Source of the DNA: a virus | Direction: 5' to 3' (one strand) | DNA length: 43,187 nt | Virus record (IMG/VR): IMGVR_UViG_3300042923_001270 | Span: 1 to 43,187 of that record | Made by a program: the position numbers and the translations under genes | The notes under the pieces: generated by a model | Seen by the model: only the letters and a program-made list of their open reading frames with translations | What the model was told of the DNA's origin: nothing | Database searches by the model: none | Shown here: positions 32,179 through 39,815 of the stretch, piece by piece | Layout: each line of letters starts with the position of its first letter | Numbering within the stretch: position 1 is the first letter of the stretch

Positions 32179-32679
32179 TCAATACCAGCAACCGCGACGG
32201 TCATAATGCCACCAGATGTCTTCGTAATACACCTTCAGGCAATCTTTCGCTGAATCCCAAATAACGTTTTGAACATTATATAAAGCATATTTCTTTTGGT
32301 TTTCAGCCCCCATTGCTGCCATATGGCTTTTATGAATATTTAAAAACATTTCCGCTTGTTCTTGAGTAAGACCGAATTTAACCATGTGCCTTCCAACTCT
32401 TCTACAAACATTGAAGGGATATCCCTTTCTTAAATTATTTAAATACTTTTGTACGTCATAAAATTTGTCCGTAAGTTCCTTAATTTCCGCACGTTTTTTC
32501 TCTAAAACTTTTACAACTTCTGATTCGAAATCTTTAATTTGATAACGATCCATAATCATTTCATGTAGCAATTGAGCCTTAGCGCAATAGGCATCGAACT
32601 TTTCACGTACTTCTTCATAGTCGTTCTGAAAATCAATAGTTAATCCCTCAAATGACCAATTTGTATTAGTAGCTGGCAT
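32179..32679 (-). CDS. Early hypothetical protein (166 aa)
   Basis: Helical protein starting MPATNTNWSFEGLTIDFQND behind GAAGGAGGACTGAGA. Charged helices fill residues 20-95 and an aromatic-rich end closes it (CLKVYYEDIWWHYDRRGCWY). No family recognised. It is an early gene just after the Cro-like repressor. Confidence 0.6.
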   Translation of the reverse strand: MPATNTNWSFEGLTIDFQNDYEEVREKFDAYCAKAQLLHEMIMDRYQIKDFESEVVKVLEKKRAEIKELTDKFYDVQKYLNNLRKGYPFNVCRRVGRHMVKFGLTQEQAEMFLNIHKSHMAAMGAENQKKYALYNVQNVIWDSAKDCLKVYYEDIWWHYDRRGCWY

Positions 32680-32692
32680 TCTCAGTCCTCCT

Positions 32693-32845
32693 TCAACTAA
32701 CTTCTTTACAATTAATTTTTAAGTCTCCGATAGTTAGATCAACAAACTTTATTTCTTTTCCGTATTTCCTGGAAAGTATCTTTTCAAATATAGGGATTAA
32801 TTTTTGAACTTTTTCCTCAGTTAGTTCATAGCCATTTAAACCCAT
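32693..32845 (-). CDS. Small early protein of 50 aa
   Basis: Starts MGLNGYELTEEKVQKLIPIF at ATG 32843-32845 after GAGGTGATAAAAC and ends GDLKINCKEVS. Probably one helix and a beta hairpin. Unknown function; its stop precedes the next gene's AAGGAGG. Confidence 0.6.
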   Translation of the reverse strand: MGLNGYELTEEKVQKLIPIFEKILSRKYGKEIKFVDLTIGDLKINCKEVS

Positions 32846-32929
32846 GTTTTATCACCTCGTTACAGCCTATGCTGTAGGGACAGTTGGACAATTCTCAGAT
32901 TTATAACAATTTATAATTGGGAATAATAA

Positions 32930-33205
32930 CTAAGCGGTACATTCTTTAAGTTTTTCTAGTACCTCACTAGGAATTTTTTCACGATATGCCGCTACTTTTA
33001 GTTCGAGTGGATCTATCCCTAAAACTTTTGCGAGAGCATTATTCAGCTCATCACCTGCAGGTGGAGTTCTCCCATTTTGCAGTCTACTTAGATATTCCTT
33101 AGTGGGCTTACTTCCTGTAATGTCCTCGATAAGTTCTGCAATTTTATTTAGTTTTAAGCCGCTGTCATTTATTGCTTTCAAGAGAATTTCAGCATATTTT
33201 AACAT
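32930..33205 (-). CDS. Cro-like XRE-family repressor (91 aa)
   Basis: Helix-turn-helix protein: LNKIAELIEDITGSKPTKEYLSRLQNGRTPPAGDELNNALAKVLGID. It aligns along its whole length with the N-terminus of CI (shared EHLSRLQNG/EYLSRLQNG, PPA, NxALA, DP). The two repressors are therefore paralogues that probably bind the same operators. It is divergent from cI and first in the early operon. Confidence 0.85.
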   Translation of the reverse strand: MLKYAEILLKAINDSGLKLNKIAELIEDITGSKPTKEYLSRLQNGRTPPAGDELNNALAKVLGIDPLELKVAAYREKIPSEVLEKLKECTA

Positions 33206-33217
33206 GATGATGTTTTC

Positions 33218-33355
33218 ACCTCACTTTTATGTGAGGTTTTTACCTCACATTTATTTGATTTGATAATATCACTAAAAAATATAATCTGTCAACAAAATGT
33301 GAGGTAAAAATATCACTTTTATTTTGTTGATGTAAAAATATCAAAATGAGATAAT
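33218..33355. promoter_or_regulatory. CI/Cro operators and divergent promoters
   Basis: Operator O1 is the palindrome ACCTCAC-TTTTAT-GTGAGGT (33218-33237). A 16-bp perfect inverted repeat pair (TTTTTACCTCACATTT near 33237-33252, and its reverse complement near 33295-33310) forms two more half-operators around the early promoter. That minus-strand promoter is TTGACA (33287-33292) with TATTAT (33263-33268), 18 bp apart. The plus-strand cI promoter is TTGATG (33327-33332) and GATAAT (33350-33355), 17 bp apart. GTAAAAATATCA is also repeated directly. Confidence 0.85.
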
Positions 33356-33393
33356 TTATTATGAAATAACTTAGTATTTATGGGAGGTGGAAT

Positions 33394-34260
33394 ATGATGA
33401 CATACGCGGAATTATTAAAACAATATATAAAAGAATCCAGGTACACATTAGAAGAGATTTCAAAAATTCTTTTGAATAAAGGTTTATCAGCAAGCAGGGA
33501 ACATCTTAGTCGTCTACAAAATGGAAAGGTTCCTCCTGCCACTGATGATATAAATATCGCTTTAGCAGAAATTACTGGCGGAGACCCAGATAAACTTATT
33601 TTGTATTCTTATATTGAAAAAGCTCCAGAAGGATTAAAAGATTTACTATCTTTCCTAAAAGACGAAGAAATAAAAGATTACCTTATACTTACAAAGAAAT
33701 TTTCAGGAGCATCTTTAAGTGAGGAACAAAAACAAGATCCCGATTATATAAAATTGTTTAATTTATCACTTAGTCTTTTTGAACGCGGTGTTGAAAAAGG
33801 AATAGTAAAAAGGGGTAAAGCTGGGGAAACGATTGAAGAAAACAACCTAAAGAATTTACATAAAGTAAATTACACTTTAAACGTTCCTGTTCTTGGTTAT
33901 ATTGCAGCTGGTGCACCAATACTTGCTGAAGAACACATAATTGATTACATGGAGATTCCTAATCCTGATAAATATTCACCTGACGAATTATTTTCATTAG
34001 TTGTAAAAGGTGATTCAATGACTGGTAGTCGGATATATGAAGGTGACAGGGTAGTAGTTCGAATTCAGAGTGAAGTAGAAAATGGTGAAATTGCTGTAGT
34101 TAACGTAGACGGTGAGAGTGCAACATTAAAAAAAGTTAAGAAGTATGATGATGGTTCCGTCTGGCTAATATCTACAAATGAAAAATATGCACCTATTCCA
34201 TTAACAAGTGAAAGAGCAAGAATCATAGGAAAAGTCATACAGGTTATATTTGAACCTTAA
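33394..34260 (+). CDS. CI-type repressor, LexA/S24 self-cleaving
   Basis: 288 residues: HTH at about 15-60, linker, and an S24 peptidase domain from about 165. The catalytic Ser is in KGDSMTG (Ser208) and the Lys in ATLKK (Lys246); a probable cleavage bond is Ala172-Gly173 (AAGAP). DNA damage should trigger RecA-assisted self-cleavage and induce the prophage. The start is ATG 33394 or 33397 after GGGAGGTGGAAT. Confidence 0.92.
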   Translation: MMTYAELLKQYIKESRYTLEEISKILLNKGLSASREHLSRLQNGKVPPATDDINIALAEITGGDPDKLILYSYIEKAPEGLKDLLSFLKDEEIKDYLILTKKFSGASLSEEQKQDPDYIKLFNLSLSLFERGVEKGIVKRGKAGETIEENNLKNLHKVNYTLNVPVLGYIAAGAPILAEEHIIDYMEIPNPDKYSPDELFSLVVKGDSMTGSRIYEGDRVVVRIQSEVENGEIAVVNVDGESATLKKVKKYDDGSVWLISTNEKYAPIPLTSERARIIGKVIQVIFEP

Positions 34261-34293
34261 TACCCTAGTTGCCTAGTTTCGGTAACTAGGGTA
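34261..34293 (+). terminator. Hairpin between cI and integrase
   Basis: TACCCTAGTT...AACTAGGGTA, a 10-bp perfect stem with a 13-nt loop and only a short T-rich tail (TTTATT). It is probably a partial terminator that reduces integrase expression from the cI promoter. Confidence 0.6.
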
Positions 34294-34311
34294 TTTATTG
34301 GAGGTAATACC

Positions 34312-35730
34312 ATGAGAGCAGCATTATACGTTCGTGTCTCCACAGAGGAACAGGCTAAAGAGGGTTATTCGTTAGATGCCCAAGAAGAGAAATTAGAAGC
34401 ATTTTGTTTCTCTCAGGGATGGGTGGCGGTGAAAACATTCAGAGAAGAAGGTCAATCTGCTAAAAATTTAAACCGGACAAAGTTACAGCTCCTATTAAAT
34501 GAGTTACATCTTTATGATGTTGTACTTGTATATAAATTAGACCGCCTCTCCAGAAGTGTCTCAGACATAAATAGCCTACTCCAAACATTCGATAATAATA
34601 ATGTATCTTTTAAAAGCGCTACAGAACCTTACGACACGACCACATCACAAGGGAAGTTACTCATTAATATATTTGCCTCCCTTGCACAATTTGAGCGTGA
34701 ACAACTTTCAGAACGTGTAACAATGGGTATGGAAAAGAAAGCTAAATTAGGCTTATGGCCAGGTGGTATGGCTCCTTACGGTTACAAGGTGGTCAATAAG
34801 AACCTAGAGGTTAACAAGGATGAAGTAGAAGTAATTAAAAAGGTTTTTCTTCTATCTAAAAAATACGGATTCTTCACTGTTGCTAGAACCTTAACTGAAT
34901 TAGGATATAAGACCAGGAACGGGGATAATTGGCATGTAGATACGGTTAGAGGAATTGCGAACAATCCGGTTTATGCTGGTTATTTAACTTTTAATGAAAA
35001 TTCAACTCAATACAAAAAATCAGCAAAAGAGAAGGAACTTTTTGAAGGTAATCATCTTAGGATCATACCGAGAGAAGAGTTTTGGGAACTACAGGATATT
35101 TTGGAGAAAAGAAGAGGATCTGGGGGCAAACGAGAAACAAGTAATTACTACTTCTCTTCTATCCTAAAATGCGGAAGGTGTGGTCACTCCATGTCTGGGC
35201 ATAGGAGTCCTAACGGTAAGACCTATCGATGTTCTGGAAAAAAAGCAGGAAAAAAGTGCACTAGCCACATTATTAAGGAAGAGTACCTACTACGTACTGT
35301 TTTGTCTCAACTCGATGATCTATTTAATAAAATTAATAGCAATACAGAATCGACAAATGTGACCGAATCAAAAATCGAACAATTAGAACAAGAGTTAAAA
35401 TCGATTCAAAAGTTAATAAAAAAACAAAAGTCTATGTATGAAGCTGATATTATTGATATAGATGAACTTATAGAGAAAACTGAATCTCTCCGTGAGAATG
35501 AAAAGAAATTAATATCTGAGTTAAAACAATATAAACAAAGTAATCCTACTAAGACAGATGAAATTCTATATATATCCGAAAATATTAATAGCATGTGGCA
35601 ATATGCTGATGACATGGAAAGAAAACAAATGGTAAATACTTTATTTACACAGCTTGTTGTGGATACTGTGGATGATTATAAAAGAGGCACCGGTATTCCC
35701 CGTGAAATAATAATTGTATCAGCAAAATGA
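34312..35730 (+). CDS. int: Large serine recombinase (integrase)
   Basis: 472 residues. Resolvase-type catalytic domain: YVRVSTEEQ with nucleophile Ser10, then DRLSRSVSDI, EPYDTTTSQGKL and LAQFEREQLSERV. The recombinase domain follows (APYGYKVVNKNLEV, YAGYL). A zinc-ribbon is at about 284-320 (CGRCGHSMSG ... RCSGKK ... KC), and a coiled coil at 355-415. Such enzymes integrate between short attP and attB sites without host factors. ATG follows TTGGAGGTAATACC. Confidence 0.95.
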   Translation: MRAALYVRVSTEEQAKEGYSLDAQEEKLEAFCFSQGWVAVKTFREEGQSAKNLNRTKLQLLLNELHLYDVVLVYKLDRLSRSVSDINSLLQTFDNNNVSFKSATEPYDTTTSQGKLLINIFASLAQFEREQLSERVTMGMEKKAKLGLWPGGMAPYGYKVVNKNLEVNKDEVEVIKKVFLLSKKYGFFTVARTLTELGYKTRNGDNWHVDTVRGIANNPVYAGYLTFNENSTQYKKSAKEKELFEGNHLRIIPREEFWELQDILEKRRGSGGKRETSNYYFSSILKCGRCGHSMSGHRSPNGKTYRCSGKKAGKKCTSHIIKEEYLLRTVLSQLDDLFNKINSNTESTNVTESKIEQLEQELKSIQKLIKKQKSMYEADIIDIDELIEKTESLRENEKKLISELKQYKQSNPTKTDEILYISENINSMWQYADDMERKQMVNTLFTQLVVDTVDDYKRGTGIPREIIIVSAK

Positions 35731-35733
35731 AAT

Positions 35734-35777
35734 ATGTCTATTGTCTACAGAGGAACACTTCTGTAGACAAAAGACAT
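35734..35777. other. Long palindrome just after int: candidate attP or terminator
   Basis: Two 18-base arms, ATGTCTATTGTCTACAGA and its reverse complement with one mismatch, flank 8 bases (GGAACACT). Serine-integrase attP sites are about 50 bp, imperfectly palindromic and next to int, and the gene order (int end, then accessory genes, then lysis) also points here. A weak T-run (TTTT) means that a terminator is the alternative. Confidence 0.45.
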
Positions 35778-35806
35778 TTTGTAATCGTGGTTAAAAATCG
35801 AGGATA

Positions 35807-36067
35807 TTATGAAGCTCTTCTTAAATCGATTTGCCTTTTACATCTCGAACATTGATATAAATCTTTTTGTATTTCTTTGTGACTTTTTATTTTTCTACAT
35901 GTCTGACAGTAGGTTTTTACATGTCGGGTTGAAAAATCATTTATCTCAATTTCATCTTCTTCAGTCATTACTTCTTCTGTACCATCATCTTCTTTATTAG
36001 TCGTGAATAGGAGATAGGCAAATAATATGGTAATACCACCCGTTATGAAGCTCCCCCACTGCATCAT
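35807..36067 (-). CDS. Membrane-anchored zinc-finger protein (86 aa)
   Basis: The N-terminal segment GSFITGGITILFAYLLF is a membrane anchor. An acidic linker follows, then a zinc-ribbon with YCQTCRK and YQCSRCK near the C-terminus. ATG 36065-36067 overlaps the upstream RHH gene stop by 4 bases after AGGGAGGACCT. This is the third gene of the accessory minus-strand operon. Unknown function. Confidence 0.6.
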   Translation of the reverse strand: MMQWGSFITGGITILFAYLLFTTNKEDDGTEEVMTEEDEIEINDFSTRHVKTYCQTCRKIKSHKEIQKDLYQCSRCKRQIDLRRAS

Positions 36068-36336
36068 AGGTCCTCCCTACCGGAAAGAACATAGTTAAGT
36101 TCCCCTTGATTGTTTATGAAGACAAGCCTATATGCTTTTTCAGTACAGTATTCCTTTTGGAGCTCTGATACTAACCTTGGATCATTTAGACACCTTTCTA
36201 TTAGCAATCCCGCAAGTGAGGTTGGTTTCATGTTGCATGCTGTTGCCAACCGATTTAGCTTAAGACTTAACTTGTTTGTCATCGATACATTCACTCGATT
36301 AACTTTCTTTCCTCCTAATCCTTTTCCTTCTATCAC
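36064..36336 (-). CDS. Ribbon-helix-helix DNA-binding protein (90 aa)
   Basis: The segment VNRVNVSMTNKLSLKLNRLATACNM-KPTSLAGLLIERCLND (about residues 12-55) follows the beta-strand/helix/helix pattern of CopG/Arc-like regulators. It starts at GTG 36334-36336 behind GGGGATG. It probably binds a palindrome such as ATTGTAATTACAAT 27 bases upstream of its start and autoregulates. Confidence 0.65.
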   Translation of the reverse strand: MIEGKGLGGKKVNRVNVSMTNKLSLKLNRLATACNMKPTSLAGLLIERCLNDPRLVSELQKEYCTEKAYRLVFINNQGELNYVLSGREDL

Positions 36337-36363
36337 TTTTTAAACATCCCCTTTCGAAAAACA

Positions 36364-36377
36364 ATTGTAATTACAAT
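36364..36377. promoter_or_regulatory. 14-bp perfect palindrome, candidate RHH operator
   Basis: ATTGTAATTACAAT lies between two ribbon-helix-helix genes, just upstream of the second. RHH repressors bind such short palindromes. Confidence 0.55.
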
Positions 36378-36409
36378 GTGTAATCGAGTTACTTAGTTAC
36401 TCTTCCAGC

Positions 36410-36631
36410 CTAGAGGGGAGGGGTACTACCAGTTGGAATAATATATTTAATACCGCCTCTTTCGCTTTTCTGGACAATTCTTAGACCTTGGTTTCTTTTT
36501 TGCATATCCCCCAGAATAAGTTCCTTCACATAACCGCTAAAGTTCGCATCTCCTATGTGCTCTAAGATCTTAAAATCCTGTTCATTAGTGATGTTAAATG
36601 ATACAGATTTAATTACTTTATTTTTTCTCAT
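36410..36631 (-). CDS. Ribbon-helix-helix-type protein (73 aa)
   Basis: Starts MRKNKVIKSVSFNITNEQDF after AAGGAGTGAGAAG. The strand KSVSFNI and the helices DFKILEHIGDANFSGYVKELILGDM fit the RHH fold (first element of copG-like regulators). It leads the three-gene minus-strand operon, opposite the XRE regulator. Similar RHH/zinc sets accompany plasmid-style maintenance modules in some Bacillus phages, but no such partner is present here. Confidence 0.6.
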   Translation of the reverse strand: MRKNKVIKSVSFNITNEQDFKILEHIGDANFSGYVKELILGDMQKRNQGLRIVQKSERGGIKYIIPTGSTPPL

Positions 36632-36660
36632 CTTCTCACTCCTTTATTTGATTTAATATA

Positions 36661-36680
36661 TGGTATGAGCGCTAATACCA
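36661..36680. promoter_or_regulatory. 20-bp near-perfect operator between divergent regulators
   Basis: TGGTATGAGCGCTAATACCA is palindromic except for one base pair. It lies between the RHH gene (minus) and the XRE gene (plus) and next to TATATT (36655-36660 region, minus), so a repressor here would block the RHH operon. Confidence 0.6.
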
Positions 36681-36758
36681 CTCTATGACTTTCAATCCAA
36701 AAAAATTGTGAAAGGTTTTTGAGTTTAATTTGTAGAAATAGTTAACGAGGTGTTTATC

Positions 36759-36974
36759 ATGTTGCGAAGTCATATAGGAAAGTTGTTACGGGTTTCAAAA
36801 TACAGAAGAGAGTTTATAATACAACAATTAGGTATTACTCAAAATACTCTTTCGAATTGGTGTACTGGCAAAACATTCCCGACAGTAGATAAAGCGTTTA
36901 TTTTAGCTGATTTATTAGAGGTTAGCATTAATGATTTATACGAAAGAGTGGAAGATAATGAGAGCATCGATTGA
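36759..36974 (+). CDS. XRE-family transcriptional regulator (71 aa)
   Basis: MLRSHIGKLLRVSKYRREFI leads into a compact HTH: QQLGITQNTLSNWCTGKTFPTVDKAFILADLLEVSINDLYE. ATG 36759 is chosen because GAGG lies just upstream; a GTG three codons earlier overlaps it. It is divergent from the RHH operon and coupled to the next gene. Confidence 0.85.
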   Translation: MLRSHIGKLLRVSKYRREFIIQQLGITQNTLSNWCTGKTFPTVDKAFILADLLEVSINDLYERVEDNESID

Positions 36975-37227
36975 CGTACATTTAATAGTGAATGGTACCA
37001 GGACGTTAAAGCGCGGGGATTTTAATGTATTACGGACAGAGGATATACCGAAGGTAGCTCATGAATGGATTCGTAGGATCAGAAGGGAAACAGGTTATTA
37101 CGGTAACGATTCAATTATCGAAAAGGTTATTGTGGACGGAGATCAGGATATAACGTTTGAAGTAAAAGTATTAGACGAAACTCCTCAAGTCCAGAGTAAA
37201 GGTTTTCGTTTTGAGGTACTTTTCTAA
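36958..37227 (+). CDS. Hypothetical protein coupled to the XRE regulator (89 aa)
   Basis: Starts MRASIDVHLIVNGTRTLKRGDF at ATG 36958, inside the end of the XRE gene, with TGGAAG nearby. It has an alternating beta/helix pattern (VAHEWIRRIRRETGYYG, KVIVDGDQDITFEVKVL). It probably works with the regulator, for example as a modulator. No family recognised. Confidence 0.6.
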   Translation: MRASIDVHLIVNGTRTLKRGDFNVLRTEDIPKVAHEWIRRIRRETGYYGNDSIIEKVIVDGDQDITFEVKVLDETPQVQSKGFRFEVLF

Positions 37228-37281
37228 AAAATTGTGCCAAAATGACAGAGTTTTGACATCGGTAATGGCAAATAAAAAAGC

Positions 37282-37409
37282 AAAACTTGCCTCAGTATTG
37301 GCGAGTTTTCTTTATAAGAAATACCGGTTCCTAATTGAATTAAAGCTCTCCGTTTGTTCCATAAAAAAAATAAAAGGGATGCTTAATAAGCCTAACTGGA
37401 TCTCTTTTT
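37282..37409 (+). terminator. Two plus-strand terminators after the XRE operon
   Basis: AAAACTTGCC...GGCGAGTTTT (37282-37309, followed by CTTTAT) and AAAAGGGAT...ATCTCTTTTT (37372-37409). Both end transcripts from the XRE pair. The 303 bases between 37228 and 37530 hold no convincing gene. Confidence 0.65.
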
Positions 37410-37530
37410 AATTAAAAAAACGAAGAAATGTACTATAATTAGCAATACCCTTCATATATAAATACTTATGTAAATTAACAAGGCAATAAGCAACAAAAAA
37501 GGAGCTGGAATTAAAATATCCTCGCTCCTT

Positions 37531-38028
37531 TCATATCTCGTTTCCTTCTTTATTTATAAAAATTAGATCGTTGTTTTTAAAATATTTTCGAGTAGTATTA
37601 TGAAGTATCCAAATTTGCATACTTGTCCCATCTAAAGGTATCAATTCAGCTTCTTTTGTTCCTAATTTAACTTTTGAAATGTTTGACAATACACCTCCCA
37701 TATAGAAATTTTTACTCCCTATATAATCTCCAGTTCTAAATTCATTTTCAAGTCCTAAGCCAATTATGTCAGCATATTTCCAGCCAAATATATTCCTATC
37801 AAACCTTGCAACTAAAATCATGTCATCCGCTGTGTGAAAAATTACATAGGATGTATTTGTTTCATCAATTATTATTGTTTCGACCACCTCTTCTACTTCT
37901 TTCTTTGGATTGTTTATATTTCTAAGGGCTTCCTCTGGTGTAGAATATGAATTTGTTAATTCTAAAAATATGAAAACACTTGTTATCAAGATAACAGTCA
38001 ATGCCGTAATAACTATCCCTTTTTTCAT
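37531..38028 (-). CDS. Membrane-anchored or secreted accessory protein (165 aa)
   Basis: The N-terminal VITALTVILITSVFIFLEL is a signal or anchor. The rest is a beta-rich extracellular domain (SYVIFHTADDMILVARFDRNIFGWKY, DYIGSKNFYMGGVLSNI). It has its own AAGGAAGGG ribosome site and sits between the lysogeny and lysis modules, a usual place for genes expressed from the prophage. Resembles host-type Bacillus surface proteins. Function unknown. Confidence 0.65.
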   Translation of the reverse strand: MKKGIVITALTVILITSVFIFLELTNSYSTPEEALRNINNPKKEVEEVVETIIIDETNTSYVIFHTADDMILVARFDRNIFGWKYADIIGLGLENEFRTGDYIGSKNFYMGGVLSNISKVKLGTKEAELIPLDGTSMQIWILHNTTRKYFKNNDLIFINKEGNEI

Positions 38029-38444
38029 AAATATTCCCTTCCTTACTCATGTTCTGGTGTTAATATTGCACTGATTAATATACCTGACCTAAAGAACCTA
38101 CATTATAAACAACTAATTTTCTATCCACTTATAATCGACACCATCTTCCCATTAAAAGATGATCAATATCATTTATATCCTAATTCAATAAACAGGGATG
38201 TTTTTCCTTCTTGAGAACTAATGTGTATGCGTTCAAAGAATCGCAACCGAAAATCAAGTCCTAAATAAAATATTCTTCATTAATTTTCTTTGCACTATCA
38301 TCAAGTTTGGAAGGTAATTCATTGATGGAAAATATTTTAAATCCAAACTTTCACCGTCATTCATAGCTAACTCACGACTTGTTTCTTCTGCTTAAACATT
38401 GAAATATGTTTGCTTTTTCTATGGATATCATTACTGAATAGGCA
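38029..38444. other. Gene-poor stretch upstream of the microsatellite
   Basis: Six-frame reading gives only short interrupted frames. The region is AT-rich with no obvious strong promoter or hairpin. It may be the decayed remains of an accessory gene. Confidence 0.5.
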
Positions 38445-38491
38445 AATACTAATACTAATACTAATACTAATACTAATACTAATACTAATAC
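38445..38491. repeat. Hexanucleotide microsatellite, AATACT x 7.8
   Basis: AATACT is repeated in tandem, 47 bases in all, ending 36 bases before the start of a 60-residue membrane protein gene. Copy-number change would alter spacing upstream of that gene without changing its reading frame. Confidence 0.95.
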
Positions 38492-38527
38492 AAGACTTCG
38501 TAGTCTGGAAAAAAGGACGGTGATTTC

Positions 38528-38710
38528 ATGAAGAAATTTATTATACTAATGCATTTAATTTCAGGTACTTTTGCAGCTTCCTTCGTTTTACACTTTGTTA
38601 GGAAAAACTCATCCGAACATAGAAGAATTCTGACATCTGTTATAGGAACTCAACTTCTATCGTGGGTATTTCTTTTTATTAGCTCTATGAAAGAAAAAGC
38701 GAAATATTAA
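38528..38710 (+). CDS. Small membrane protein (60 aa)
   Basis: MKKFIILMHLISGTFAASFVLH is hydrophobic, then RKNSSEHRR, then a second hydrophobic stretch ILTSVIGTQLLSWVFLFISS. ATG follows AAAGGACGGTGATTTC, and the microsatellite lies directly upstream. Two-pass topology with a positively charged loop could fit exclusion or toxin-like functions, but nothing specific shows it. Confidence 0.55.
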   Translation: MKKFIILMHLISGTFAASFVLHFVRKNSSEHRRILTSVIGTQLLSWVFLFISSMKEKAKY

Positions 38711-39099
38711 AGATATCGCATTTTTACGCCATTTAAGCGCATTTTTTATATTCAAATTCTTTTTTCCGAGCTAAATCCCTAAGATCTAATCGTTCAGGAA
38801 CACCCCGACTATTTTATCGAATTCCACTCAAATTCACTAGTTTTGACTTCGGCGAGAATTGTTATTAGATTTACATCCAGTTATAATCACTAAACATAGT
38901 AATATTCATCAAATTCGTAAAAACCCTTATATATAAATGCAATGACGTATGCCTATTTCATACGTCATTCCTTGTGTCATTTATTAAGAAAGCTCTAAAA
39001 AACGGAACCCTTTACTTGCGTGAGTTGGGCTTTTATTTTTCAGTAAAATTGAATGAAACTATAAGCCTACGGGAATATAATTAATGGAGGTGTGTGAAA
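38711..39099. other. Gene-free stretch with an 11-bp palindrome
   Basis: No coding region. At 38941-38969 AATGACGTATG-CCTATTT-CATACGTCATT is a perfect inverted repeat with no T-run on either side, so it is more likely a binding site or structured element than a terminator. Confidence 0.55.
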
Positions 39100-39216
39100 A
39101 TGGATGAAGTGTCTGACTATTTTTTAGAGCTCGAAGAATTAGAATTCGAAGAGATGCTGCAAAGTATTGAGGAAGCACTTGAACTTGCCGATTTAATAGG
39201 TTTGCTTGAAGATTAA
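39100..39216 (+). CDS. Small acidic protein of 38 aa
   Basis: MDEVSDYFLELEELEFEEML, ending ADLIGLLED; strongly acidic and helical. ATG 39100 follows GGAGGTGTGTGAAA, a very good ribosome site, and a strong terminator follows the stop by 5 bases. A complete single-gene plus-strand unit next to the lysis genes. It could be a nucleic-acid mimic or an inhibitor. Unproven. Confidence 0.6.
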   Translation: MDEVSDYFLELEELEFEEMLQSIEEALELADLIGLLED

Positions 39217-39221
39217 TCTTT

Positions 39222-39248
39222 AGCCCCTCCAAACGGAAGGGCTTTTTC
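39222..39248 (+). terminator. Plus-strand terminator facing the lysis genes
   Basis: AGCCCCTCC-AAAC-GGAAGGGCT then TTTTTCTT. It ends the 38-residue gene. The same stem, without a T-run, ends the lysis operon on the minus strand. Confidence 0.8.
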
Positions 39249-39815
39249 TTATCCTTCCATAACGTGGACTATTTTCCATCCGTACTTTTCTTTTAATTCA
39301 ACCGCAATCTTCTCTGCTTGGTCAATTGGCATGGATCCAGTTTTTATATAGGCGTATTTCTTTTGTACCTCTTTAGATTTCGGAATTGGCTTATCGAATA
39401 AGGCTTGCTCCCCATTTCTTCTTTTTATTAATCCCGCTAATTCCTTTCCGTTACCTTTATTCCATCTATCAAACTCGGCGGAGGCTTTAGAAAATTCTTT
39501 ACCATTCACATATTTTAATAATGTGGATTTTCGTAAAGCATCGACCCCGCAGTTGTAAGCGAAAGATACCAAAGCATCAAACTGATTTTGGTTTACTTCT
39601 ACTTTTACCAATTCATTTACCCCATCCACAAATCTCTGAATGTCTTTATCAAATAAAGCATCAGCCTGGGCTTGAGTAATAACTTGTCCTTGTTTAACTC
39701 CACCTGTATGTCCCCAGCCGATTGTCCATTTATTTGCAGGACATAAATAGGCTTTTAATTTACAACCTTCATATTTTTTGATTAAATCTGCTCCAACTTT
39801 AGATAATTTCATCAT
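39249..39815 (-). CDS. Endolysin, GH24 lysozyme
   Basis: 188 residues. Catalytic core KKYEGCKLKAYLCPANKWTIGWGHT with Glu16 as the general acid; the usual Asp is Cys25, as in the CPAG-type GH24 subgroup. Further GH24 motifs: VNQNQFDALVSFAYNCG and GLIKRRNGEQALF. The C-terminal 40 residues (YAYIKTGSMPIDQAEKIAVELKEKYGW) look like a SPOR-like wall-binding unit. It should degrade peptidoglycan at the end of infection. It overlaps the holin by 17 bases. Confidence 0.9.
   Translation of the reverse strand: MMKLSKVGADLIKKYEGCKLKAYLCPANKWTIGWGHTGGVKQGQVITQAQADALFDKDIQRFVDGVNELVKVEVNQNQFDALVSFAYNCGVDALRKSTLLKYVNGKEFSKASAEFDRWNKGNGKELAGLIKRRNGEQALFDKPIPKSKEVQKKYAYIKTGSMPIDQAEKIAVELKEKYGWKIVHVMEG

Noticed and set aside
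36064-37227. Toxin-antitoxin system
   Set aside because: RHH and XRE proteins are common antitoxins, but no convincing toxin partner is visible; the membrane zinc-finger and 89-residue proteins lack known toxin motifs.
37211-37411. 66-codon plus-strand frame after the XRE operon
   Set aside because: It runs through a clear terminator and has no ribosome site or protein-like composition.
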